From contig CAJUOD010000076.1 of the NCBI GenBank assembly GCA_910587875.1, forward strand, positions 1 to 14,169: a stretch of 14,169 bases of DNA, given 5' to 3'. Below the pieces are notes generated by a model that made no database searches, was not told where the DNA came from, and was given only the letters and a program-made list of their open reading frames with translations. Each line of letters begins with the position of its first letter. Within the stretch, counting starts at the first letter, position 1. Position numbers and translations under genes: made by a program. Positions 6,392 to 12,987 of this stretch are shown here, in pieces. The DNA comes from an uncultured Oscillibacter sp. (GTDB taxonomy: Bacteria; Bacillota; Clostridia; Oscillospirales; Oscillospiraceae).

Positions 6392-6823
6392 TCAGCCGCC
6401 GAGGGATGCGGTTAGCTGTTCCAGGAGGTAGTCGGCCAGGTCCGGCCGGTCGGATTTCTCCTTTGTCAGGTCGTCCTGGAGGGCGGCATAGGCCCGGGCG
6501 GATTTCTCGATATTGCCGCCGTCCTCCTGGAGGGACTCGATCCAGGCGTCCAGGAACTTCATGAGCTTTTCCCAGGACTGCTGTTCCTCCGTCTTTTCCT
6601 TGCTCAGCCGCATCCGCTCCACCATCGTTGACTTGAGGTCGAAGAGGGAGGAGAGGAGACTGCTTTTGGCGGCCCTTCCGGAGTCCGCGGCGGGGGCCGG
6701 ATTCGCCTGGGCGGCGGTTTGGAGCAGCCGGTCCTGGAAGGAGGCGCCCGCCGTTTGGGCCCGCCCGGCGGCGGGACGGCTTTCCGCCCGGGGCTGGGTG
6801 CTGCCGAGTCCTTGAATACTCAT
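6392..6823 (-). CDS. Hypothetical 143-residue helical protein
   Basis: I do not recognise a family. Residues 1-50 are low-complexity and rich in Ala, Gln, Pro, Arg and Gly (MSIQGLGSTQ at the start), probably disordered. Residues 52-143 look alpha-helical, with SSLFDLKSTMVERMRLSKEK, a Trp-containing amphipathic stretch (SWEKLMKFLDAWIESL) and an acidic tail. No signal peptide, membrane segment or metal motif is visible. AAAGGA lies 11 nt before the ATG on the minus strand. It follows rny in the same direction but behind the rny terminator; no clear promoter fits into the 90-bp gap, so it may be made by read-through. The disordered head and helical body would suit a small adaptor or secretion-type protein, but this is speculation. 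Confidence 0.7.
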   Translation of the reverse strand: MSIQGLGSTQPRAESRPAAGRAQTAGASFQDRLLQTAAQANPAPAADSGRAAKSSLLSSLFDLKSTMVERMRLSKEKTEEQQSWEKLMKFLDAWIESLQEDGGNIEKSARAYAALQDDLTKEKSDRPDLADYLLEQLTASLGG

Positions 6824-6850
6824 GAGTGTGACATCCTTTCTTTTTGAGGT

Positions 6851-6894
6851 GGAAAAGCAGAAAGCGGCTGTGAGGGTATCACGGCCGCTTTCTG
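6851..6894 (-). terminator. Rho-independent terminator of rny
   Basis: CAGAAAGCGGC (6858-6868) pairs perfectly with GCCGCTTTCTG (6884-6894) and an inner GTGA/TCAC stem closes on a 5-nt loop. On the minus strand the hairpin is followed by CTTTTCC. It starts 19 nt after the rny stop. Confidence 0.87.
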
Positions 6895-6912
6895 ATCCTG
6901 CGGAAGGAAAAA

Positions 6913-8478
6913 CTATTTGGCGTACTCGACCACCTTGGTCTCCCGGAGGACGTGGACCTTGATCTGACCGGGGTACTCCATTTCCTCCTCGATCTTCTTG
7001 GCCAGGTCCCGGGCCAGGATGACCATCTGGTCCTCGGATACCTGCTCGGGCTTCACCATGACCCGGACCTCCCGGCCCGCCTGGATGGCGAAGGCCTTGT
7101 CCACGCCGGGATAGGAGCCGGTGATGGTCTCCAGCTGCTCCAGGCGCTTGATGTAGTTTTCCAGGTTCTCGCGGCGGGCGCCGGGCCGGGCGGCGGAAAT
7201 GGCGTCCGCGGCCTGAACCAGGCAGGCCACGATGGTCCTGGGCTCCACATCGTTGTGGTGGGCCTCGATGGCGTGGATGATGTCCTCTTTCTCCTTGTAT
7301 TTCCGGGCGAATTCCACGCCCAGGCCCACATGGGTACCCTCCATCTCGTGGTCCACGGACTTGCCCAGGTCGTGGAGCAGGCCCGCCCGCTTGGCGGCCT
7401 GGACGTCCACGCCCAGCTCGGAGGCCATCATGCCGGCGATGTGGCTGACCTCCACGGAGTGCTGGAGGACGTTCTGCCCGTAGCTGGTGCGGTAGTGGAG
7501 GCGGCCCAGCATCTTCTGGACCTCCGGGTGCAGGCCCCGAACGCCGGTCTCCAGCGCGGCCCGTTCGCCCTCGCTCTTGACCACGCCCTCCACCTCCCGG
7601 CGGGCCTTCTCCACCATCTCCTCAATGTGGGTGGGGTGGATGCGCCCGTCGGAGATCAGCTTCTCCAGGGCCAGGCGGGCGATTTCCCGGCGGACCGGCT
7701 CGAAGCAGGAGATGGTGATGGCCTCCGGCGTGTCGTCGATGATGAGGTCCACCCCCGTCAGGGTCTCGATGGTGCGGATATTCCGGCCTTCCCGGCCGAT
7801 GATACGGCCCTTCATCTCGTCATTGGGCAGGGGGACCACACTGACGGTCATGTCGGCCACCTGGTCGGCGGCGCAGCGCTGAATGGCCTGGGCCACAATC
7901 TCCCGGGCCCGGGCGTCGCACTCCTCTTTCATCCGGGACTCCACCTCTTTGATCTTCAAGGCGGTCTCGTGGGTGACTTCCGCTTCCACCTGGTCGATGA
8001 GGTACTGCTTCGCCTCCTCGGTGGTGAAGCCGGAGATGCGCTCCAGCATTTCGGTTTGTCCGCGCTTGACAAGCTTGATTTCCTCGGTCTCCTTGTCGAT
8101 GGCGGCGTGCTTCTGGGTCAGGGACTCCTCTTTCTTTTCCACGGCCTCGATCTTCCGGTCGAGGTTTTCCTCCTTCTGCTGCAGGCGGTTCTCCTGCCGC
8201 TGAAGGTCGGCGCGGCGTTCCTTGACTTCCTTTTCGTACTCGCTGCGGTTTTTTAAGATCTCCTCCTTGGCTTCCAGCAGGGCCTCGCGCTTTTTGGATT
8301 CGGCGCTTTTGATGGCCTCGTTGACGATGCGCGTTCCCTCTTCCTCAGCGCTGGAGATTTCTTTTTCAGAGACGTTCTTCCGATAGCGAATACCAAGCGG
8401 GAAGCAGATCACGCCGCCGACCACCAGCCCTATGATGAGGGCGATGATGTTCTGGATCACGGCTGCTGATTCCTCCAT
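6913..8478 (-). CDS. rny: Ribonuclease Y
   Basis: A 521-residue membrane-tethered endoribonuclease that starts decay of many mRNAs in Firmicutes. Domain order is complete: N-terminal membrane helix (about 8-30), long charged coiled coil (about 35-205), KH domain with GRIIGREGRN (224-233), HD domain with the catalytic LLHDLGK (His369-Asp370), and the C-terminal RNase Y region. Length matches the family (about 520). The ATG at 8478 has no Shine-Dalgarno before it. An in-frame GTG at 8460 lies 11 nt after GGAGG, which would remove six residues without harming the helix, so the true start is open. It has a strong promoter 309 nt upstream (8787-8815), leaving an unusually long, structured leader. 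Terminator at 6851-6894. Confidence 0.97.
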   Translation of the reverse strand: MEESAAVIQNIIALIIGLVVGGVICFPLGIRYRKNVSEKEISSAEEEGTRIVNEAIKSAESKKREALLEAKEEILKNRSEYEKEVKERRADLQRQENRLQQKEENLDRKIEAVEKKEESLTQKHAAIDKETEEIKLVKRGQTEMLERISGFTTEEAKQYLIDQVEAEVTHETALKIKEVESRMKEECDARAREIVAQAIQRCAADQVADMTVSVVPLPNDEMKGRIIGREGRNIRTIETLTGVDLIIDDTPEAITISCFEPVRREIARLALEKLISDGRIHPTHIEEMVEKARREVEGVVKSEGERAALETGVRGLHPEVQKMLGRLHYRTSYGQNVLQHSVEVSHIAGMMASELGVDVQAAKRAGLLHDLGKSVDHEMEGTHVGLGVEFARKYKEKEDIIHAIEAHHNDVEPRTIVACLVQAADAISAARPGARRENLENYIKRLEQLETITGSYPGVDKAFAIQAGREVRVMVKPEQVSEDQMVILARDLAKKIEEEMEYPGQIKVHVLRETKVVEYAK

Positions 8479-8584
8479 TCAATTTTGGTATTGCCGCGGG
8501 AAGCCCGCTTCAAAAACCGTCAACACGCCCGTACGGCGGAGGGGGTTCGCGTTCCCTCCAAGGGCATGGATGTCCCCGGGGCGG

Positions 8585-8780
8585 TATGGCCGCCGGCGGT
8601 TTTATGGACATAAGTTGTTCCTTGTGTCCCGCCCGCGCCCCGAATGGGGGGCGTTTGTCTCCTCTGGGCGGAATGACCTTCGCAGTTGGGCGTATTGCCA
8701 GGCTTCCAAAACAGGACCCGCGGACAGGAGCGTTTTAGAAAACGACCGGTGGGCACCCCTTTGCCCTCCGACGGCAATCT
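8585..8780 (-). ncRNA. Candidate structured RNA (6S-like shape) or long leader of rny
   Basis: From the promoter at 8787-8815 the minus-strand transcript would start near 8780. Its first bases GCCGTCGGAGG (8765-8775) can pair with CCGCCGGCGGC (8589-8599), ten of eleven positions including one G-U. This closes a domain of about 190 nt with unpaired flanks inside the closing stem and a distal arm (CTCCT/AGGAG, GGAAGCCT with AAGGT..TTCC). Further local hairpins are CGCCCC/GGGGCG and GGACA..TGTCC. An end-to-end paired ~190-nt rod with an inner bubble resembles 6S RNA, but I could not confirm conserved 6S bases. The rest of the leader (8479-8584) holds GGAGGG/CCCTCC and GCGGG/CCCGC hairpins and a T5 run (8512-8516). 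No protein is credible here: the only ORF (8520-8777, minus) has no ribosome binding site and a biased composition. Confidence 0.45.
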
Positions 8781-8786
8781 GCCTTT

Positions 8787-8815
8787 AGTTTAAACTTTTA
8801 CTGGACCGCTGTCAA
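8787..8815 (-). promoter_or_regulatory. Strong sigma-A promoter upstream of rny and its leader
   Basis: On the minus strand a perfect TTGACA (8810-8815), 17 bp, then TAAACT (8787-8792, 4 of 6). It sits between the amidase terminator and the rny leader, so rny (and any RNA in its leader) is transcribed independently of the amidase gene. Confidence 0.8.
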
Positions 8816-8840
8816 GCAAAATCCTCAAACCGGAGGGAAA

Positions 8841-8880
8841 ATCAAAAGAAAATTTTGGAAGGGCCGGGGAAGCCCTTCCA
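8841..8880 (-). terminator. Terminator of the amidase gene
   Basis: A 9-bp perfect stem TGGAAGGGC/GCCCTTCCA (8856-8864 with 8872-8880) and loop CGGGGAA. Reading the minus strand, it is followed by AAAATTTTCTTTTGATTTT, so the U-rich tract is slightly delayed. Confidence 0.75.
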
Positions 8881-8902
8881 TGCCCGGGAAAAACCGGCCC
8901 GC

Positions 8903-9643
8903 TCACGTGTCGATATACGCCGCCGCGGCGTAGCCCACCCGGTCTCCGTAGTGGACCACGTACCAGCCCTGCCACTCGCCGTAAACGGTCACCGGCGCGC
9001 CGTCGGGGAGGTTGGCGATGACGGTCCCGGTGGGGGCGGGGTAGCTCCGCAGGTTCAGTGTCCCCCAGCTGACGGCTACCCGGCCCTCCACGGGGTCCAT
9101 GGGGTAGATGAAGGGCAGGCCGAAGAACTCGGTCAGGGCCCGGGCCAGCTGCTGGGCGATGGCGTCCATGTGGCCCTCCACCCACTGGGCGTCGGACCAG
9201 TTGTCATGATAGCCGATCTCCACCAGCACCGCCGGAGCCTTGGACTGGGCCACCTCGCCCAGGGTGGTGGTGGAGCGGGTGGTGACCTTGTTGGGGAGGG
9301 GGTAGATCTTCCTCAGCTCCTGGGCGATGAGCTCCGCCGCCCGCTGGCCCTGGCGGCTGCCGGGATAATAGAAAGCGATGATGCCCCGCTCTTCGCCGTA
9401 GCGCCCCTCCGGCGCGCCGTTGGAGTGCAGGGCCAGGTAGAGGTCGTAGGTCCCCCGGTTGGCCTCCCGGATGGAGGACCCGGCGGTCATTTCGGGCTTG
9501 TTGCGCTTGTATTGAATCCCGTTGGAGAGGAGATAGGGAATGAGGGCGTCCGCCAGCAGGTTCATATTGTACTCCTCGGAGCCGCTGCCGGTGACGTAGC
9601 TGTTCCACTCCTGTGTGGACGGACTCAAGTAGATGGTAGGCAT
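8903..9643 (-). CDS. N-acetylmuramoyl-L-alanine amidase (Amidase_3) with C-terminal SH3 domain, no signal peptide
   Basis: A 246-residue two-domain protein: an Amidase_3-type catalytic domain (about 1-175) and a bacterial SH3 domain (about 183-246; NLRSYPAPTG, GEWQGWYVVHYGDRVGY). In the catalytic part, Glu25/Glu26 (SEEYNMN), His69 (ALHSNGAP) and Glu139 (VEIGYHDN) stand where the metal ligands and catalytic Glu fall, but the usual first GHGG motif is replaced by SPSTQEWN. Residue numbers are approximate. The start at 9643 is firm: AGGAGG lies 7 nt before the ATG; the frame running upstream to 9790 has no site. No signal peptide precedes the domain, so the enzyme is made in the cytoplasm, as is CwlC of Bacillus, which lyses the mother cell. 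It is divergent from the rlmI-type gene and ends in a terminator. Confidence 0.88.
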   Translation of the reverse strand: MPTIYLSPSTQEWNSYVTGSGSEEYNMNLLADALIPYLLSNGIQYKRNKPEMTAGSSIREANRGTYDLYLALHSNGAPEGRYGEERGIIAFYYPGSRQGQRAAELIAQELRKIYPLPNKVTTRSTTTLGEVAQSKAPAVLVEIGYHDNWSDAQWVEGHMDAIAQQLARALTEFFGLPFIYPMDPVEGRVAVSWGTLNLRSYPAPTGTVIANLPDGAPVTVYGEWQGWYVVHYGDRVGYAAAAYIDT

Positions 9644-9664
9644 GGCGATTCCTCCTTCTCTATG

Positions 9665-9693
9665 AATCCTATGGCAAAGCGGCGGGAAGTGTG
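9665..9693 (-). promoter_or_regulatory. Possible sigma-K-like promoter of the amidase gene
   Basis: On the minus strand CACA (9690-9693), 16 bp, CATAGGATT (9665-9673). The Bacillus sigma-K pattern is mACm-N16-CATAnnnTA, and only the last base differs. The leader would be only about 15 nt, which is short, and the pattern is loose, so this is tentative. It overlaps the rlmI promoter on the other strand. Confidence 0.3.
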
Positions 9694-9700
9694 CTATACT
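9671..9700 (+). promoter_or_regulatory. Sigma-A promoter of the methyltransferase operon
   Basis: An extended -10 TGCTATACT (9692-9700; TATACT matches 5 of 6) with ATGGCA (4 of 6) 18 bp upstream. The Shine-Dalgarno GGGAGG is at 9717-9722, 9 nt before the ATG. Confidence 0.68.
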
Positions 9701-9731
9701 GGGGAGGAAAAAAGCCGGGAGGTCATGTGAT

Positions 9732-10961
9732 ATGAGAGCAGAGCGGGCGTACCCCAGCGTCACCGTCACCCCCAAGGCCGAGGCGGCCATCCTCCGGGGA
9801 CATCCCTGGGTCTACGGGGAGGAAATCCTGTCCGTGGAGGGAAATCCGGAGAACGGCGGCCTGACGGACGTGCGGAGCCGGAAGGGCGCGTATCTGGGCA
9901 CGGGCTTTCTGTCGGAGCAGTCGAAGATCCGGGTCCGCCTGATTTCCCGGAACGCCAACGACCGCTTTGACGCCGCCTTCTGGGAGCGAAAGCTCCGCTG
10001 GGCCTGGGAGTACCGGAAGACCGTCATGGACCCGGAGGACCTGGACGCCTGCCGGGTTGTCTTCGGGGAGGCGGATATGTTCCCCGGCCTGACGGTGGAC
10101 AAGTTCCACGACCTCTTAAGCGTCCAGGTGCTGTCCGTGGGCATGGAGAAGGTCAAGGACCTGCTGCTGCCCCTGCTGGTCCGGATTCTCCGGGAGGATG
10201 GGCAGCCGGTCCGTGGCGTCTTTGAGCGGAACGACGCGGCCCTCCGGGAGAAGGAGGGCCTGGAGCAGTACAAGGGCTGGTTCCCACTGCCGGGGGAAGT
10301 CCCGCCTGAGTCCCCGGTGACGGAGATTACGGAGAACGGGGTCAAGTATCTGGTGGATGTAGAGAACGGCCAGAAGACCGGGTTTTTCCTGGACCAAAAG
10401 TATAACCGCCGGGCGGTCGCCCGGCTGGCGGCGGGGAAGACGGTGCTGGACTGCTTCACCCACACCGGGTCCTTCGCCCTGAACGCCGCCCTGGGCGGGG
10501 CGAAGCATGTCACCGCCGTGGACGTGTCGGCCTCCGCCGTGGAGATGGCCCGGGCCAACGCGGAGCGGAACGGCCTGAGCGGCGTGGTGGACTGCGTGGC
10601 CGCCAACGTCTTCGAGCTGCTGCCCGCCCTGGAGAAGCAGCCCCAAACGTATGACTTCATCATCCTGGACCCTCCGGCCTTCACGAAATCCCGGAGGACG
10701 GCGGCCAGCGCCATGACGGGCTATAAAGAGATCAACTACCGGGCCATGAAGCTGCTGCCTCGGGGCGGCTATCTGGCCACCTGCTCCTGCTCCCACTTCG
10801 CGGAGGAGGAGAAGTTCACCGCCATGCTCCGCTCCGCCGCCCGGGACGCCGGGGTGCGCCTCCGGCAGATCGAGGCCCGCCAGCAGAGCTGCGACCACCC
10901 GATCCTCTGGGGTGTGGAGGAGACCAACTATCTGAAGTTTTATCTGTTCCAAGTGGTGTAA
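9732..10961 (+). CDS. rlmI: Class I SAM-dependent rRNA methyltransferase, RlmI/YwbD type
   Basis: A 409-residue methyltransferase with the three parts of the RlmI family: N-terminal PUA domain (about 8-75, VTPKAEAAILRGHPWVY), a central EEHEE-type region, and a C-terminal Rossmann domain. Motifs are QKTGFFLDQ (214-222), the SAM motif LDCFTHTGSFAL (239-250), acidic Asp264 (TAVDVS), LDPPAFTKS (312-320) and SCSH with the Cys353 expected of 5-methylcytosine RNA methyltransferases. RlmI makes m5C1962 in E. coli 23S rRNA; the exact site in this organism is not shown. GGGAGG is 9 nt before the ATG. A nucleosidase gene follows after 14 bp, so the two are likely one operon. Confidence 0.93.
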   Translation: MRAERAYPSVTVTPKAEAAILRGHPWVYGEEILSVEGNPENGGLTDVRSRKGAYLGTGFLSEQSKIRVRLISRNANDRFDAAFWERKLRWAWEYRKTVMDPEDLDACRVVFGEADMFPGLTVDKFHDLLSVQVLSVGMEKVKDLLLPLLVRILREDGQPVRGVFERNDAALREKEGLEQYKGWFPLPGEVPPESPVTEITENGVKYLVDVENGQKTGFFLDQKYNRRAVARLAAGKTVLDCFTHTGSFALNAALGGAKHVTAVDVSASAVEMARANAERNGLSGVVDCVAANVFELLPALEKQPQTYDFIILDPPAFTKSRRTAASAMTGYKEINYRAMKLLPRGGYLATCSCSHFAEEEKFTAMLRSAARDAGVRLRQIEARQQSCDHPILWGVEETNYLKFYLFQVV

Positions 10962-10975
10962 AGGGAGAACCTGTT

Positions 10976-11698
10976 ATGAAAAAGGTTGGGATTTTGTGCG
11001 CCAGCGACACGGAACTGGCTCCTTTTTTGAAGGCCATGGAGATTGGACGGGTTACAGAAAAGGCGTTGTTAAAATTTTATGAGGGGACAATCCGTCAAAT
11101 CCCCGCAGTTGCGGTATACAGCGGCGTGTGTAAAGTCAATGCGGCTATAGCGGCGGAATTGCTGATGGAGGCCTTTTCCGTGGACACGGTCGTCAACGCC
11201 GGGACGGCCGGGGGCATAGACCCTGGGATCAAGCTCTTCGATACGGTCATTGCGGAGCGATCGGTTTACCACGACGTGGCGGAGGATATCCTGACGGAAT
11301 TTCATCCGTGGATGCCGTCGGCCGATTTTCCGTCGGACAAAGGACTGCTGTCCGCTGCCAAAAGATACGCGGAGTCCGCGCCGTACCCGGTCCTCTTCGG
11401 CAGGATCGCCACAGGGGAGCCATTCATTGAAAACAAGGACCGGGAACGGATCCTACGGAAGCACAGCCCCCTAGCTGTGGACATGGAGACGGCGGCTGTG
11501 GCCCACGCGTGCTATGTGAACGGCGTTCCCTTCCTGTCGGTGCGGAGCATCACCGATACCGGAGAGGACAGCGGGGTGGAGGCATTTGAGAAGAACTGCG
11601 CGTGCGCCTCCGAAATCGCGGCGGAGGTCACCCTGGGACTGCTCCGGGAGTACCTCAAGGAAACACCGCCGCCCGCATCCCCTTCAGATCCCCTGTGA
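10976..11698 (+). CDS. mtnN: 5'-methylthioadenosine/S-adenosylhomocysteine nucleosidase
   Basis: A 240-residue nucleoside-phosphorylase-fold hydrolase that splits adenine from methylthioadenosine and S-adenosylhomocysteine. Catalytic residues are in place: Glu13 (SDTELAP), Glu171 (VDMETAAVAH) and Asp194 (SITDTGED), with GVCKVNAA, NAGTAGG and FGRIATGEPFI also typical. GGGAGA lies 7 nt before the ATG. Sharing an operon with a SAM-using methyltransferase fits removal of its inhibitory by-product SAH. The first third is less GC-rich than its neighbours (several TTT, TTA, AAA codons), a hint of a different history. The last ~15 residues (Pro/Ser-rich) run past the usual end and overlap the convergent membrane-protein gene by 44 bp. 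Confidence 0.93.
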   Translation: MKKVGILCASDTELAPFLKAMEIGRVTEKALLKFYEGTIRQIPAVAVYSGVCKVNAAIAAELLMEAFSVDTVVNAGTAGGIDPGIKLFDTVIAERSVYHDVAEDILTEFHPWMPSADFPSDKGLLSAAKRYAESAPYPVLFGRIATGEPFIENKDRERILRKHSPLAVDMETAAVAHACYVNGVPFLSVRSITDTGEDSGVEAFEKNCACASEIAAEVTLGLLREYLKETPPPASPSDPL

Positions 11699-12173
11699 CC
11701 CGGAGAAAGCGGAGGGAGCAAACCAGGTCGGCGGTAAAGATCAGGAGGCAGCCGTAGGTCAGCCACGCCGGGACCGCCTCCGCCAGGGCCGCCGCTCCCG
11801 GCTGGACGAACCGCACCGCCGCCCACACCAGCAGCCCCCAGGCCAGGGAGAAGGGCAGGCAGACCCGCCCCCGGAGATTGCCCGGAACCCGGCGGTAGTC
11901 CCAGAACCGCACGCCCAGGAAGCGCTCCCCGGCCCAGTGGTAGGCGTACTCCACCGCTGTGGCCGTGAGGCCGCCGAGGACCGCCAGCCCCGGCCCGCCC
12001 ATAGGCGGCAGGGCCAGCACCGCCAGCATCCCCAGGCCGTACACCGGGCACAGGGGCAGGAGCAGCAGGCAGCGGCGCCGCCGGTCCTCCGACCGGGAGG
12101 CGGCGGCGAAGGCCAGCTCCACCAGCCAGCCCAGGAAGCTGTAAAACCAAAAATACCAGAGCCAGGGGCCCAT
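11655..12173 (-). CDS. CmpB-type (ABC-transporter type IV, PF06541-like) membrane protein
   Basis: A 172-residue integral membrane protein with four to five hydrophobic segments (about 3-23, 35-52, 60-78, 103-122 and 134-155). The N-terminal YFWFYSFLGWLVE and the later ERFLGVRFWDYRRVPGNLRGRVCLPFSLAWG are hallmarks of the putative ABC-transporter type IV / CmpB family, which is common in Clostridia and has no settled function. AGGTGAT lies just before the ATG. No ATP-binding partner is next to it. Its 3' end overlaps the mtnN 3' end on the other strand by 44 bp, and no terminator is evident between them. Confidence 0.85.
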   Translation of the reverse strand: MGPWLWYFWFYSFLGWLVELAFAAASRSEDRRRRCLLLLPLCPVYGLGMLAVLALPPMGGPGLAVLGGLTATAVEYAYHWAGERFLGVRFWDYRRVPGNLRGRVCLPFSLAWGLLVWAAVRFVQPGAAALAEAVPAWLTYGCLLIFTADLVCSLRFLRVTGDLKGMRAAVFP

Positions 12174-12223
12174 CGTATCACCTCGGCTACAGTGTCCCCT
12201 GTGCGCGGGGTCGTATCCGCCCC

Positions 12224-12252
12224 TTGCGCCGGCAGTTTTTTCATGTTAGAAT
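12224..12252 (+). promoter_or_regulatory. Promoter of the uracil-DNA glycosylase gene
   Basis: TTGCGC (12224-12229), 17 bp, then TAGAAT (12247-12252) with an upstream TG (12244-12245), i.e. an extended -10. The ATG follows 36 nt later. Confidence 0.6.
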
Positions 12253-12288
12253 GGACCAAAAGATGAGAAACGGGAGGAGAGACCTTTT

Positions 12289-12858
12289 ATGGATACCTGG
12301 GAGAGCTTGAGAAGCGAGTGCCTGGCCTGTAGAGGCTGTTCCCTTGCGGACACCCGCCACAACGTGGTTTTCGGCGACGGCGCGGAGGACGCGGAGATTT
12401 TATTCATCGGAGAGGGCCCCGGGCAGAACGAGGATGAGCAGGGCCTGCCCTTCGTGGGCCGGGCGGGGAAGCTGTTGGACGAGATGCTGGAGATGGTGAA
12501 CCTGGACCGGAGCAAGGTCTATATCGCCAATATCGTGAAATGCCGCCCGCCCCAAAACCGGGACCCCCTGGCCGTAGAGCAGGACGCCTGCATCGACTGG
12601 CTCCGCCGCCAGACGGCGCTGCTGCGCCCCAAGATCATCGTCTGCCTGGGCCGCATCGCCGCCAAGGTCATCATCAAGGACGACTTCCGCATCACCCAGG
12701 AGCACGGCCAGTGGTTCGAGCGGAACGGCGTGTGGATGACCGCCCTCTACCACCCGGCGGCGCTGCTCCGGGACGTCCACAAGCGCCCGGACACCTTCGA
12801 GGACCTGAAGGCCATTCAGGCCAAGGCCCGGGAGCTGTGCGGGCACACGGAGCTGTAA
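12289..12858 (+). CDS. udg: Uracil-DNA glycosylase, family 4 (4Fe-4S)
   Basis: A 189-residue thermostable-type (family 4) uracil-DNA glycosylase that removes uracil from DNA after cytosine deamination. Iron-sulfur ligands are Cys14, Cys17, Cys85 and Cys101, in the family spacing. Motif 1 is GEGPGQNED (41-49), the QGLPFVGRAG block follows, and motif 2 is HPAALLR (155-161). Length is normal. GGAGGAGA is 8 nt before the ATG. It has its own promoter and a strong terminator 10 nt after the stop, so it is a single-gene unit. Confidence 0.95.
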   Translation: MDTWESLRSECLACRGCSLADTRHNVVFGDGAEDAEILFIGEGPGQNEDEQGLPFVGRAGKLLDEMLEMVNLDRSKVYIANIVKCRPPQNRDPLAVEQDACIDWLRRQTALLRPKIIVCLGRIAAKVIIKDDFRITQEHGQWFERNGVWMTALYHPAALLRDVHKRPDTFEDLKAIQAKARELCGHTEL

Positions 12859-12867
12859 AGAGCCTGA

Positions 12868-12896
12868 AAGGGGAGGGGACCCTCCCCTTATTTTTT
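12868..12896 (+). terminator. Rho-independent terminator of udg
   Basis: AAGGGGAGGG (12868-12877) pairs with CCCTCCCCTT (12880-12889), followed by A and six T. A textbook terminator, just before the bioY control region. Confidence 0.94.
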
Positions 12897-12902
12897 GCTC
12901 GA

Positions 12903-12933
12903 ATGTAAACCTTGCAAAAAAAGAGGTTGACAA
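12903..12933 (+). promoter_or_regulatory. BirA operator upstream of bioY
   Basis: ATGTAAAC (12903-12910), 15 bp, GTTGACAA (12926-12933). The two half sites are inverted copies with two differences and match the known BirA operator form TTGTAAAC-N15-GTTTACAA. The right half contains the bioY -35 box, so binding of the biotin-loaded repressor would block transcription. This predicts that a BirA with an N-terminal helix-turn-helix exists elsewhere in the genome. Confidence 0.82.
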
Positions 12934-12955
12934 GTGAAACGGTTTGCGCTATCCT
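12927..12955 (+). promoter_or_regulatory. Sigma-A promoter of bioY
   Basis: Perfect TTGACA (12927-12932), 17 bp, TATCCT (12950-12955, 4 of 6). The -35 lies within the BirA operator. Confidence 0.82.
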
Positions 12956-12987
12956 TATAGCCAGGAAATAAAAGGAGGAGACCATCG

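Noticed and set aside
6952..8256. 434-residue plus-strand ORF opposite rny
   Set aside because: His/Leu/Gly-rich shadow of a high-GC gene; no ribosome binding site and rny is unmistakable on the other strand.
8512..8523. Second rny promoter from TTGACG on the minus strand
   Set aside because: At 16-18 bp spacing only GC-rich sequence is found where a -10 box should be; the T5 run may instead be a weak termination site.
8520..8777. 85-residue minus-strand ORF in the rny leader
   Set aside because: Starts at TTG within a few bases of the predicted transcript start, with no Shine-Dalgarno, and lies in a strongly structured RNA region.
10976..11698. Purine nucleoside phosphorylase
   Set aside because: The Glu13, Glu171 and Asp194 motifs and FGRIATGEPFI follow the MTA/SAH nucleosidase pattern.
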